Assembly: GCA_022592435.1 (NCBI GenBank)
Contig: JABYQS010000006.1
Coordinates: 461,870-525,869, forward strand
Length of the DNA stretch: 64,000 bases
Reading direction: 5' to 3'
From: Cerioporus squamosus
Lineage: Eukaryota; Basidiomycota; Agaricomycetes; Polyporales; Polyporaceae
Shown here: in pieces, positions 46,227-57,723 of the stretch
Layout: the number at the start of each line of letters is the position of its first letter
Numbering within the stretch: the stretch's first letter is position 1
The notes under the pieces: generated by a model
What the model was told of the DNA's origin: nothing
Databases searched by the model: none
Seen by the model: the letters and a program-made list of their open reading frames with translations, nothing else
Made by a program: the position numbers and the translations under genes

Positions 46227-47790
46227 ATGGGCTACCTTGGTTTCATCTTCGGGTCCTCTTCTCGGGTGAGTCCGCCTTCTCGCTCTGCTGTCCGTGCTCT
46301 TGGTCGACTGGAGAAGTGAAGTTCAAGCGGTGCGTCATGAGTGTCCTATCCATATCCCATTCCCTTCTGTGTGCATCACGTCACCGCACACCAGGCACTC
46401 ATATGCCCTCTCTTCACAGACCACCACTCAGCATGTGGACGTCGACTTGACGACCCTTTACGCCCCCAAGAAACCCGCCGCTCGCCAGCCCAAGCCACCC
46501 TCCGTGCCCATCCCCATGGAGATTGTCATGTCCATCCTCGAGGCCGCGTATGACGTCCATGAGCCCGCGTCCTACACCGCCCTCCTCAAGAACGCATCAC
46601 TCGTGTGCAAGGGCTGGTCCGCCAACGCCCAGAGGCTCCTCTTCCGTAACGTCACTCTCAGCACCCAGACTGCGTACATTGCTTTCCAGGATGCCGTGGA
46701 CCGCGCGACTGCCCACGGTCGCATGCTCGGGGACACCGTCGTCCGGATGAAGGTCGTCCTCGACCAGAACCAGCCTTACCGTCTTTCCCACCGGTCCTTT
46801 GCACGCGCCGTCTCGCTTTGTCCCAACCTCTACGAACTCAGCGTTGCCTTGTACGGCGAGGGTGCCCCTGGTTTGGACATTGTCGGTGTCCCGGATGCGT
46901 CTCGTATGAAGCGGTCAGCCCCTTCCTTCGACGATCGCACGCTCGCCGTCCTCCGGGCTGGCCCCCAGATCTCGGCGCTCCAGTTCAGCAACTGGTCGGA
47001 CAACAGCGATTCCCTCCTGCAGCTACTCGACGTCTGGCCGTCGCTCACTTCCCTTGACATCAGCGGCACGACTCCCCAGTTACCGAGCTACACCGTGGAG
47101 CCTTTCCCATGCGCCCTTCGAGAACTTCGCACGAACCTCCAGGTCTCGCCTTCCATCGAGTTTATGCGTTGGCTTCTGCACCACTCCACCGGTACGCTCC
47201 GGGTGCTCGACCTCGCCCGTGAGCCGACGCCCGACATGCTCGACTATCTCGTTTCCGAGCACGGTCACACGCTCGAGTCCTTGGGCCTTCCTGCATGCGG
47301 TACCCATGAGGGAGCTGCCGCAGTCCGGAAGTGCACGGTGCTTCGGGAGCTCAAGATCGAGAGTGCCTGGGCGGCTCCGATGCTGTACAAGAACCTGCCT
47401 CGTGGTATTCAGCATCTCGCGTTCGGCGTTGACGCGGACACACCCCTCCAGCCTGTGATCCAGGCTATCAAGAGGAGTGAGGATCTCCGCGTGGTGACAA
47501 TGCAGGTCTGGCACGGCGGCCAGAGGCATCCTCTTCTGGCCAATGTTCGGATTGCATGCGCTATCAATGGCGTCGACCTTAGGCTCACGAACGACGTCCC
47601 GGCGTTTCGGGCGATTACTGTGAGTGCCCTCGTTTTCTATCTTCGGGCGTGTCGCTGACGACACGTTGCGTGATCACAGCGTGGTGACCCCGTACCTGCT
47701 GCGACGTATCCCCGCACACGGTCGCTCGACAACATCCTCTACATGGCCTCACGCGCTACTTCTACGAATGCCCCCACGACCGACATCTAA
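46227..47790 (+). CDS. F-box protein, basidiomycete type
   Basis: Three exons, 46227-46265, 46420-47619 and 47680-47790, give about 449 residues in phase. Exon 1 encodes only MGYLGFIFGSSSR. An F-box-like segment follows: PIPMEIVMSILEAAYDVH ..LVCKGWSANAQRLLFRNV. The remainder has degenerate leucine-rich features (LQLLDVWPSLTSLDISG, LRVLDLAREPT, LRELKIESAW), matching the large agaricomycete family of F-box/LRR proteins. These are substrate receptors of SCF ubiquitin ligases through Skp1. The substrate is unknown. An alternative start at 46294 reading through the first intron is open in frame, but the spliced start has a better context and TATA support. Confidence 0.8.
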
Positions 47791-48796
47791 GTTCATCTCA
47801 GAATATTGCATATTTTTCGTGCATGCACACGCCTAATTCACACATCCCCACCACTGTACTCCGTGTTACCGAATCGGACAACCATCTCGCATGTGCTTTA
47901 TTTGTATCCATCCATCCCAACTCGCATCGCTCTCACGTCTCGGCACTCTCTGACTCGCAAAAAATCACGACCAACTCATGACCTTCTCTTTCGCCCCACT
48001 CCTATTGTTCACTTCACTTCTTGTTTACACCCTAAGCTATTCTCTGCATATATTCCCATTTGCTTTTTGTGGCAGGAATCTCGTCATCACACACGTCTCG
48101 CGCCTCGGATCGGGGCGCACACCCCCATGGAACCTACTATCGACATCGGAACGACATAATAGAATCGCACTCGCACTCGCTCTCGTACACCGTCGCTCGT
48201 GCCCGCGCTCGCCGTCAAGCCCGCAGCGCACGCACCCCTGGCCCGGATAACCGCTCCCCATAATCGACGACCGCCTTCCCCGCGAGGTGTCCTTACTCGG
48301 CATCGCGCATCCTCGAGCCTGGGCTCGAGGCCGGTCGTCGTTCCGAGCCGTCTACCTCTGTCCTCGGTATTCGCTTGATCCCTGACCGGTGACCAGTCAC
48401 GCACACACGGCGGCACGTACACACGCACTCCCCCTCCTACTATCATATGACCGCGCGTTGGCGCTGTAATGTTCACGGCGGTCGTTCTTGTCCCCAGATG
48501 GCGACGGGGACTCGGCGAGAGGACAGGGACGCTTCATTACGGGACTATTTAATCGGGCTGCGCACAGTCACTGTCTCGGCGGGACCAGTACCAGTCGCGG
48601 GAGGGGTCGTCGGTGGGTGCCGGGGGTGGGCTGCGGCCAGGCACCTGGAGGTGGAGGAGGAGGTGGATGGAAGAATTGCGGGACGGCGGCGGTTGGACGG
48701 ATTAGGTGGATGCAGAGACGGAGCCGGGGGCCGGAGGTTGTAGACGGAGCTGGAGGGAGGTGAGGTGGAAGAAGAATCACCACCGTTCGTTAACTG

Positions 48797-48842
48797 GCGT
48801 CGATCGTTCGTTTGTTCGTTCGTTCGCTCGCGGAGTCGTTCG
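48797..48842 (+). repeat. Imperfect (CGTT)n tetranucleotide repeat
   Basis: CGTT/CGTTT units recur with interruptions (GATCGTTCGTTTGTTCGTTC, then CGCTCGCGGAGTCGTTCGTT). Noncoding context. Confidence 0.7.
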
Positions 48843-49527
48843 TTACTATTGTAAGCCCGCATGTGCATGCGCTGCGGGCGTGTTCATCCTCGTAATAGTA
48901 TTGCGCATCCCGTGCGCGGAGGTTCTCTGATAAACTCTGGACTCTGGATACGCACCTCGAGCTTCCTCTGATGGGCTCTGCTGCACGTAAGTAGTCAGCA
49001 CTCTAAACGATTGACTCGGAGCTACATATGTATGTTCTCGGCGGTGGAGGAGGAGGCCCGAGCTCGGTCTTCGTCGCAGACCGCGGGGAGGTGCGGCGAG
49101 CGCGTGGATCGTCCGTCGAAGGCGGGCGCACCGTGCGGGTCCCTGCGAGAAGAGCCTCCCGATTGGAGGCCCGATCCTGATAGGGCTGCGCCGTCCAACG
49201 TTCAATGGAGGGAAGCGTTTGTCAAAGGATTGCACGCGTGCCTGACCATGCTGGGGTGTCATGCAGGCTGAGATAGGCAGACGTGTTCGAAGATAGAGGG
49301 GGTTCTGTTCGGCGAGTAGTGTCAGTACACGCATCTCCTTGCAATCATCGCCAGAGGCCCGGGTCATGGCTCTGGTGGCTGGCCTATGCTGGCACAAGTT
49401 CCCAAATAGCGGGATATCTCTGTGACTAGTGGGGCCTCGTTCAGGCCGTTCGGGATGGATGTACGTTGTGGTTGAACGCGTATCGTCCGACTCGGAGCTC
49501 CGTGAGCGCTTGACGAACTTGGCTTCG

Positions 49528-49562
49528 TACCACCACCACCACCACCTTGCCACCACCACCAT
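49528..49562 (+). repeat. (CAC)n / (ACC)n trinucleotide repeat
   Basis: Two short CAC runs separated by TTG: CACCACCACCACCAC, then CACCACCACC. Noncoding context. Confidence 0.8.
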
Positions 49563-51107
49563 GATCCCAGCCCTGACATCACTCTTCGCTCTGGGGCCGC
49601 CCACTACGTGATGTATTTGCTTATTTGAAAGTAATCTCTCATCGTTGCTATTGACGTCGACATTGTGCACTTCGATTCGCAGGATAAGATGCCGGTTAAG
49701 CTACGGTGGCGTACCCTTCTGTCCACGTCGCCCCGGCCAGGTTGTTTGTAGCGCGCGATGTGATATCCTTGGCGTGCCTTCTGTCGCCCGTGCTGCGGCC
49801 GGTCATTTGAAGGTGAAGGTGGGGTGGTAATAGTATCCCGGCCATCGCTGCCACAGGGGTCATTGGCCCAAGTACCTCCGTCGAATCGCCGCACTCAATC
49901 AGCACTCGTTCTCACAGTTCACTGCGCCGGTCGGACAGCACGGCAGCACTGACGGCTCTCGTTGGCAGCTCTCGGCGGTTCCATTGGTTCGCAGCTCCTC
50001 GCAAACACAAGGACTGCACCGGAATCCGCGTCGACGATGCATGTGGTTTCCTAAGAACCCAACAAGAACACTGTATCGCCGCCGGCACCGCTTGCGGCCC
50101 GCCGTTTGCTTGCAACGTGCAAGGTCTTCGTCGGCGCCCCGTCGCGCTGTGTGGACTTTCTAGCCGGATAACTGGGTTACACAGACCATCACACGCATCA
50201 CAGAGTTGTGTAGCTGGATGCGGGGAAGCGCTGGAAGGTCGGTCGTGCGTGGGTGCCTCCATTGGTGCGTATTTCTGTGCCTTGGCTCGAGGCCCGGTCT
50301 CTGGAAGAAGGAGAGCCGTTTCGTCATCCTTTCTTTATGCTTTGATAGAGCGAAGCGCTATGGATGCGAGCTCTCCTCGTGTCTACGCGGACTGTCTTGG
50401 CTGCTCGTTCATTCGACGGCGGTCGGTCAGGTGGGTGAGTGATTCAGTGAATACGCCGCGGACCGGGATGTGGCTGAATGTCATACGACCGCACACAGCC
50501 CGTATTGGCTGGGTCTCCAGGAAGGATAGTTGGATGCTACCATTGCTTCCGGGACACTGGGGATCGCAGCAAATGAGGCAGAGTGAGTGCACAGTACAAC
50601 GATGCGGCCGCCGGCGCTTCAGGTTTGACGAGCTTCTCTCTACTTCCCTGCAGAACGTTTACCTGCACCGGTATCCTCTGCGTGCATTGAGTATGATCCC
50701 TCTACATGATACATGAAAGTTTGGGGCGCATTCCGTCGGGGTCCAAGCTGAAGCGAAGCCGTAGTGTGGGTGGTTCCAATTGGTGGCGCTGTATCTGTGC
50801 TAATAAGCGTGAACGCCGTTCGTTAGATTGACATCCCCGGTGTCTTGACTCTGCATTCCGGCGGACCATTGTTACGTGATAGCGTATCAGGACGAGCCTG
50901 CGCTGAGACGCCTTCACGAGTTCCATGGAGACCATCGTCGACTGCGTTAGGATGCCGGACATCCCGCTACAGCATCCTCACCGGCGCATCACTGCTTCCG
51001 GAGCCTACTGCGTACACAATAATCGCGTCGTTGGACTCCAGTGGTATTCACATTCACCCCACATTCTATTTCGTTCCAGCCAGGTGCTGCCATTGATATC
51101 TTCTGCG

Positions 51108-52121
51108 ATGTTCGTTAGGGCCATTACCGCTTTTGCTTTTGCGTTTCTTGGCGTGCAGGCAGCGCCGTTGAAGCGGGATGATTCCTCGAGTGCTAGCGGT
51201 GAGTTTGAATCCCGGGCTCACACCTTTGACGTCTGCGCTCACGTCCATCAGCCTCCGTCTCCGTCTTCCAGGCTGTGAGTCCCTCGTCCGCCACAAGATG
51301 GGCCCGGGCTTATCGCTATCATAGTCGGCAACTTGAACGCGACGTACCTCCCTCAGCTGACATCGATCGGCTTTCCCATCAGTCAGTCGCCACACTCTCT
51401 GTCCGACTCCCCGACGATCTGAACACCCAATGACGTCTATGCGCATAACAGGTCCCACGCAGACACCCGACTTGAGTAGCGCGCTGTCTTTTGTGCAGGC
51501 GAACACACAGGCGGTCGGGTCGGTCCGTGAGTGCAGACGTTGCTCGGCTTCGCCGCTCGCTCGCCGGTAACCTACTGAATCATGGCGTCTGCATAGTCGG
51601 TACGGCTACCGTGCGGGAACTCAAAGGTGCGCATCGAGTGTGCATTGCTCCCGGGTTATTGAGATACCGACGGACGCCCAGCTGCTATCGTCCTCGCGCA
51701 GGCGACCTTTGCAATTGGCCCGGCACAGAGCCAGTTCTCTGCCCACATTGAAGACGGGTCACTTGGGTTTCCATATCATGAGTCAGAGAATTGATTCTCA
51801 AGTCCGTCTGCTACTGTAATACTGCAGTCCTGAACGCGACACCCGTCGTCGAAGTTCTCAACATTGGCGGCGATGCGATTACCCTTGCGATGGGGACGGC
51901 TGCCGGCGGCGTCAAAACGAACATGGGCGGTGTCGTCTTCACAGCAGTTCCTGCGATCGCGTGAGTGCAGCTACTTACTCGTCTTACTCTCGTGGTGCTC
52001 GCTTCCTGACCCCGTATACGTCAGTAACGGTGCTATGCGTCGGGAAGTCCCAAGATCCCTGCTCGCAGGTTTTGGGGCTGTATTGGGAAGCGTAGTGGTC
52101 GGGGCTCTTGTACTTGTCTGA
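51108..52121 (+). CDS. Small secreted protein with hydrophobic tail (family member C), possibly broken
   Basis: Probable exons are 51108-51198, 51325-51381, 51452-51526, 51597-51626, about 51702-51756, 51828-51960 and 52025-52121. The signal peptide is MFVRAITAFAFAFLGVQAAP, followed by a KR processing-like site. The order of segments matches members A and B: GTATVRELKG corresponds to GTSTFLSVQG (both on 30-nt exons), LNATPVVEVLNIGGDAIT to INATPVVQVSSKGGQAIT, and VVFTAVPAIANGA to ATFVAVPNSGVA. The tail is SLLAGFGAVLGSVVVGALVLV. The fifth exon does not fit: its acceptor gives one base too many and its end (GACG|GGTCAC) lacks a proper donor. The gene may be broken there or use sites I did not identify. 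Confidence 0.6.
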
Positions 52122-52656
52122 TTGAAAAGCGGCAAGACGTACACCGTACTGTACATAACTTCATACCCTGGGATACCTTCGGCGCTTCGTACCTTAAGAT
52201 ATCGTACATAATCTGGTATGGTGGATTGCATGCGAACGGGTATGATTGAGTATGCATGACTTCACAGCTACTGATGCTTGCTGCATGCCGCACAGTATGG
52301 CGTGAGCGCTTGTAAGGGCGTTCAGTAGCGATCGCATCTCGGGAAGAAACGGCGCCTTTCTCTCCCGTCTCGAGACAGTTTGCTCGTTAAAAGTTAGTCC
52401 ACTGCCCCCAGACGGACCTCTCATGACATTACGCCGCCTGCTCTGCTAACTCCTCTCTTCTTCATCCTCACCGTTTCCGGGCTCCTGCACTAGCACGCCC
52501 GAGATCCCCCATTTGCCCCGCCGGCAGAACATCCACCACGGTCACCCCTCCTCGAACTGAAGGCACTACTTACTGGACAGCCCAGAATTCCAGAAACTGC
52601 GGACTTCAAGCTTCCGGGCTTACCCGCCGCCAGCACGCTCGCGAGCGGACCTAGTT
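52122..52656. other. Intergenic
   Basis: About 530 bp between the small secreted gene and the FunK1-like fragment. No gene seen. Confidence 0.45.
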
Positions 52657-53705
52657 GTGGCTATGGCCGCTGAGCTAGGCGACCAATACTGGCAGTTCGA
52701 TGTCGACAGCGTCATGCTGATGCTCTCTCCCAAGATACCGAAGCCCGAGTGGGACAAGCAGAATCCATATCCTCCTCTGAACTCGTTTACCTGTCTTGTC
52801 GACGAGGATGCTATGCGGGAATCACTGCGCTCCATGCACACGCCGACAGCGATCGAGTGGGCCGTGCATCATAGCGTGCGTTTGCAACTGCGACTCAGCC
52901 TACGATAAGCTGCAGAGGATGCTGTCACACAATTCCAGCAGCTCTTTTACGCTGAAGCTCCGTCAGGACCGGTGGTGGCCTACTCTTGAATTCTGCCCGT
53001 ACGACCGGGAGATGAAGGATCACGTCGACGACGCTGCTCCACTGAAGCCACACCTCGCCGCTGGGAAGAAGGTGCTCCTTCCCGGTAAGCCAGCCTGCTA
53101 CTGGTCAATGCCAGCAAAACCTGTGCCTGGAGCGATGGAGATCTGTGCCGTCGTGGTGGTCAAGGGCAATTGGAAAGGAATTGTGGCGCACGCGTGGACG
53201 TATGCTCGAGCGCAGTGAGCGCGGTGCCGCCGCGGCGTTGCGCCTGTTCTCGGTCGTCATCGACGTCAATCACAAGCACCACACACTGCGCTTCCTGATA
53301 TACCATCGCGGTGGACTGACCGCATCGCATGAGATCGACCTTGACAAACCAGAGGGTCGTCGAGATGTGCAGCGGATTATGTTTTCGATCCTCCTCTGGC
53401 AGAATCCCGAGGATGCAGGTCTTCCACCGTTCACGAATGGCGCCACAACCCTCATTGCCTCCGGAGCTACCTCATCAGTTCACGTTACCACAAGCAAAGT
53501 GCTTTTCCACGCACCTTCCGTCGGTGGTCGCAGCACACTCGTGGTCCGGGCGTTCTGAAGCACCCACGTCGTCCCAGCCTCGCACCGGCTGATCATCTAA
53601 AACGGGTTCCCCATGAACTCGTGCGACAAGGTGAGTTACCTTGCCGTACTTGTTTCAATTGAAGCTAACTCTTGCGCAGAGCAGCTCAAGCCGCGGTCCG
53701 AGCCC
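52657..53705 (+). pseudogene. FunK1-like kinase gene fragment, truncated by an LTR
   Basis: The start MAMAAELGDQYWQFDVDSV opens a frame with LVDEDAMRESLRSM. Downstream pieces include HLAAGKKVLLPGKPACYWSM and ALRLFSVVIDVNHKHHTLRF followed by LIYHRGGLTASHEIDLDKPE and GLPPFTNG. The last block resembles the region ahead of the kinase core in basidiomycete FunK1-type (fungal-specific protein kinase-like) proteins. The kinase core itself is absent: a final partial exon reaches the LTR boundary at about 53706. The pieces lie in different frames, and I could not join all of them, so internal damage is also likely. Function is unknown even for intact relatives, which are abundant in agaricomycetes. 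Confidence 0.5.
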
Positions 53706-54334
53706 GTGAAGACCCATCAGTAAATGGCCATATTTATTAGCGTACTTAGGCATCTTAGTGTCGCGGCGACTAGGCGCGTAGACACCAGACGTCGATCGGC
53801 GACGGTCTGAGGGGCGAGCGGCGAGGAGCCGAAAGGGGGGGAGTAGAGAGAAAGCTCGACGAGGGCAGAGCAACGACCGGCTCGGAGGCACGAAGTCGTC
53901 GATAGCTAGTCTTCACGCGCACTGCGACAGACTAGTCCCAATGACCAGGTTATATTAGCACAGAGACAAGGGGAAAGTACATGGGGGAAAGCGCACCTAG
54001 TCCCAATGACCAGGAGGTCGAGATGGGGACCAGGTAAGCGCTGGGAGGGGCTTATATACTAGTCTACTCTGAACAATCACGTGCCAGTGGAAGTGACTCA
54101 TGCGGGAAAGGGAGCGAGGCTGTACGAGTGGGAGACAAAAGGGTGGGAAAACACATGGTAATGGGATGGTAAGTGCGAGAACAAGGCATGCGGTCGCGGG
54201 AACAGAGCATACGGGCGCGAGAATGAAATCAAGGGGTCCAAAATGGGATGTGTACGAAGTAGGAAAGGGATCAAGATGGGGAAGTGGAAGTTCCAGGGAA
54301 AACGAAAAGGGGTGCTGGTCCACTGACCGTGACA
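53706..54334 (-). repeat. 3' LTR of Gypsy element 1
   Basis: On the minus strand the LTR starts TGTCACGGTC at 54334, directly after the purine tract AGGAGGGGGGTAA, 11 nt past the pol stop codon. The proposed far end (..GGGTCTTCA at 53706) gives a TG..CA element of about 629 bp; this end is inferred. A minus-strand TATATAAG box lies at 54051-54058, suiting the LTR promoter. An 18-bp direct repeat (CTAGTCCCAATGACCAGG) occurs at 53932-53949 and 53997-54014 inside it. Confidence 0.6.
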
Positions 54335-54345
54335 TTACCCCCCTC

Positions 54346-57300
54346 CTAAGTCCGACGGTCCCCGACGGACCTAGAGCCCGGGCGTCGTCCAGAGGCCCAT
54401 TCGAATGGGGACGGCTCGGTGACGGTCAGGTTGTGTAGGGGTTGCCAGGGTAGGGAGTCGAACACGGTGGAGGCAATGCGTCGAGGGGCGTTGGGGTTAC
54501 GCTGGTGGAACTCATCGATGAGCTCCTGACAGTGGGTGAGGCCTTTCGCGGGTTCCCAACTGTCATCGCCCTCACCGTATCCCTTCCAGCGGACCAGGTA
54601 CTGGAACTGATTGCGGTAAGTGCGACTGTCCAGGATTGCCTCAACCTCGTACTCCAGTTCGCCCTCCACCTCGACCGGTTCCGGTGGGGGTGGTTGTTCT
54701 CCATTGACCTCGTTACCCTTCCAGGGTGTGAGACGGTCAACGTGGATCACGTCGTGCCGGTTCTGCATGGACGGAGGTAGCGAGAGACGGTACGTGAGGT
54801 CGCCGGTCCGTTCGAGGACTTCATACGGGCCTAGGCGACGTGGACCGAGCTTGCGACTGGCCTGATGGATGGTGACGTCTCGTGCGTCCAACCAGACACG
54901 GTCGCCCACCTTGAACTCGTGAGGCTTGGGCTTCCCGAGTTCGAAGCGTTCCTTCATCGCCACCTTCTCCATGCGCAGGGCTGCGTCAGCCTCGCGTCGC
55001 ACCTCTCGAAGGGTCTCCAGGCGCTGGTCCAGAGTGGGAAATCGAGTGCGACCACCGATGGGTACCGTGAAGTTCGGGCGATAACCGTAGACCACTTCGA
55101 AGGGAGACATGTTGTGAGCGGAGTGAACGCGGTTGTTGAGAACGAATTCTGCGGTGGGGAGATGGTCGACCCAATCATCCTGGCGTGAGTTCGTGAAGAG
55201 GCGGAGATGCTTCTCCACCTCCTGGTTCGCGCGTTCCGTTTGTCCGTTCGACTGGGGGTGGTAGGCTGTGGTCAGGGCATGCTGAATCCCTAGCTTCTGG
55301 TAGAGTGCTTTCATAAAGCGTGCGGCAAACTGGGGACCTCGATCAGAGACGACTTTACCGGGAATACCGTGGAGGCGGAAAATCTCGCGGTAGTGGATGT
55401 CTGCTACTCCCTCAGCGTCGACATCAGTGGTCGTGGGTAGGACGTGGACCTGTTTGCTGTAGTGGTCCGTGTAGACGATGATCGCGTCGTAACCCTTGAC
55501 CCTAGGAAGCCCGGTGATGAGGTCGACACCCATGGTCTGCCACAGCCCTTCTGGTACGTCGTGGGGGTGGAGGGTTCCGTGAGGGTGGCGGGGAGCTTTG
55601 CGACGTTGACAAACATCACACCCTTCGACGTACTTCCGCACGAACGCAGCTTGCTGGGGCCACCAGAAGAGACGGTCTACCAGTTCGAGTGTGCCATTCC
55701 GTCCTGGATGACCTGCCGTGATGGAATCGTGGCAGAGGGAGGTGACGCGTTTGCGGAGGTTTACGTCTGGAGGGACGTACAGCTTTCCGTGCCGATAGAT
55801 GAGTCCGTCAACCACCTCCCACTCCAGGAGACCGTTCGTCAGCTTGCGCGGACCCTTCTCCTTGAGAACGCGAAGGGCTTCAACGACCTCTGGGTCCTGA
55901 AGCTCTGCCTCGCGGATCTCCTGTTCGAGGGTGCTCGTGTCCATGAGGGTAGCCGCGAGGGCCGCGAAGCGTTCTGGACCGAGGACGATCTGCTCGCGAT
56001 TGTCGTCAGCATCCGAGACCTGGTGGGTGGGGAGCCGTGACAAGGGGTCGGCCTGGGTGTTGGTCTTCCCAGGCTTGTGCGTGAGGCGGAAGTCGAATCG
56101 GCTCAGGTACAGCGACCAACGGGCCTGGCGGCGACTGAGATTCTGGGCCGTGCGCCAGTACTCCAGGTTGCGGTGGTCCGTGACAATCTCGAAGGGTTCT
56201 GGAAGCCCTTCCAAGTAGTGTCGCCAGTCCTCCAAGGCGCGTATGATAGCCAGCATCTCCCGGTCGTAGATCTCGTAGTTTCGCTCCGCGTCCGTCATCG
56301 ACTCCGATCGGAAGGCCACTGGGTGCCACAGCCCATCCTCCAGCTTCTGCAGGAGTACTCCACCTGTTGCGAATCCCGAAGCGTCTACCTCCAGACGAGT
56401 GGGTCGCGCAGGGTCCCAAGAGACCAAGACTGGCTCTGAGGTGAAGGCGTCCTTGAGGGCCTGGAAGGCACGTCGCTGTGCTAGACCCCATGTCCAAGGG
56501 ACGTCCTTCTTGGTCAGGTCGTTCAAGGGCCGCGCGTGCTTCGAGAAGTCACGGATGAAGCGACGGTAGAAGTTGGCGAACCCCAGGAAACCTCGCAGTT
56601 CGCGCAGGTTCTTCGGGGCCGGCCACTCCGTAACCGCCTTGACTTTGACTGGATCCATTACGACCTCGCCTTCTCGGATAACTAGGCCTAGATACTCAAC
56701 CTCCGTGCGCTCGAACTCGCACTTCTCTGGGCGGAGGTAGAGATCGTGTTCCTGGAGACGTCGCAGGACCTCGTGAGTGACTCGACGGTGTTCCTCCAGG
56801 GTGGTGGAGAAGATGAGGATGTCGTCCAGGTAGACAGCGACCTTACCCGCAGCAATGAGATCGGCAAAGATGGAGTTCATGAGGGCCTGGAACGTCGCTG
56901 GGGAGTTCGTGAGCCCGAACAGCATGACCCGCGGCTCGAACAACCCCTGGTTGGTGACGAAGGCGGCCTTCCACTCGTCACCCTCCTTGATGCGGACATT
57001 GTGGTACCCCCAACGAACAGTCGAACTTCGTGAAGTACCGTGCCTGACGGAGTCGGGAAATGATATCAGCAGCAAGTGGGAGAGGGTAGCGGTTCTTCAC
57101 CGTGAACTCATTGAGCTTCCGGTAGTCCTGGACCAGCCGAAGCTTGCCATCCTTCTTCTTGACGAAGAAGACGGGGGATGCCATCGGGGACTTTGAGGGG
57201 ACGATGTAGCCTTTGCGCAGGTTCTCCTCCAAGAACCGGTCCAACTCCTCCTGCTCGTTCGGGGGCATAGGGTACACCTTGGAGCGGAGTGTCTCGGGCG

Positions 57301-57408
57301 CGTCAGGCTTGAGGTCGATTCCGTGGTCATACGGCTTGTTGTGAGAAACCCGGCGCTTGACGAAGATCTTGACGATGTCGAGGTCGAAGTCGAGCGGTCG
57401 GGAAACAC
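54346..57408 (-). pseudogene. Gypsy element 1 pol: RT, RNase H, integrase, chromodomain
   Basis: Upstream part 57408-57018 holds the reverse transcriptase start ([41 protein letters not shown]). A frameshift at about 57.02 kb, inside the motif normally read [14 protein letters not shown], moves to the long frame 57009-54346. That frame has the RT catalytic VAVYLDDILIFS, RNase H (LEVDASGFATGGVL), a zinc-binding HHCC region (HPGRNGTLELV..CDVCQRRK), the integrase D,D-E core (GVDLITGLP, VVSDRGPQFAARF, TERANQEVEKHL) and a C-terminal chromodomain (YEVEAILDSR, YLVRWKGYGEGDDSWEP). Chromodomains steer integration to heterochromatin. The frameshift and missing 5' end mean it is not autonomous. Confidence 0.88.
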
Positions 57409-57432
57409 GCGAGTCTTCAGGACACGAGCGAA

Positions 57433-57723
57433 TGAGTAGGAAGAGTCGTCGTATCGAGAGAACTGGGGACTAGGCGCCCCAAACTACAGGTCCTAAATAC
57501 ATGTCGAGACATAGCAAGCTAGAATAAGATGAGACAAAGTAGAACATCATAGAACCTGAGAGAACTAGAGTAGACAAAGACACAAAGAGAGAAAGGGAAA
57601 CAAAGCGTAAGGTCTAGGTGAAGAGAAGTGAAAGAAGGCGACGTCATCTAGTAGCCTCGAGGCTACGAGATGCGTGCCTGGGAGGTGAGCCGAAAGTGGC
57701 TATCGAGACGCCGGCCCCTTACA
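57433..57723 (-). repeat. Putative 3' LTR of Gypsy element 2
   Basis: A likely LTR start TGTAAGGGGCCGG begins at 57723 on the minus strand after a purine-rich AGAGGGCGAA, 60 nt past the pol stop. A plausible TG..CA end (..CCTACTCA) lies at 57433, just before element 1 coding sequence resumes. Both limits are inference, since no second LTR copy is in the window. A 28-bp near-perfect palindrome lies inside at 57645-57672. Confidence 0.45.
57645..57672. repeat. 28-bp palindrome in Gypsy 2 LTR
   Basis: The core GTAGCCTCGAGGCTAC (16 bp, 57651-57666) is a perfect palindrome. It is flanked by CATCT and AGATG, which also pair, with one mismatched position between. Transcribed, it would fold into a stable hairpin; in DNA it could be a binding site or cruciform. 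Confidence 0.85.

Larger units (their letters stand above)
47791..51107. other. Intergenic, 3.3 kb, simple repeats, no gene seen
   Basis: GC-rich sequence with a G-rich GGTGGAGGAGG tract near 48.65 kb, a CGTT-type tetranucleotide run at about 48.80-48.84 kb and a CAC/ACC run near 49.53-49.56 kb. No frame joined by plausible splice sites was found. The last few hundred bases should contain the promoter of the gene at 51108. Confidence 0.45.
53706..57432 (-). mobile_element. Ty3/Gypsy chromovirus 1, partial
   Basis: Minus-strand element with 3' LTR, a purine tract and a pol gene ending in a chromodomain. Its 5' part (gag, protease) is missing from this side: the pol sequence begins in the connection just before reverse transcriptase at about 57.42 kb, where sequence of the second element starts. 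The simplest reading is that element 2 is inserted in element 1. Confidence 0.8.

Noticed and set aside
54865..56439. Several plus-strand frames of 95-198 codons
   Set aside because: Antisense to the continuous pol frame of Gypsy 1, which has RT, integrase and chromodomain motifs.
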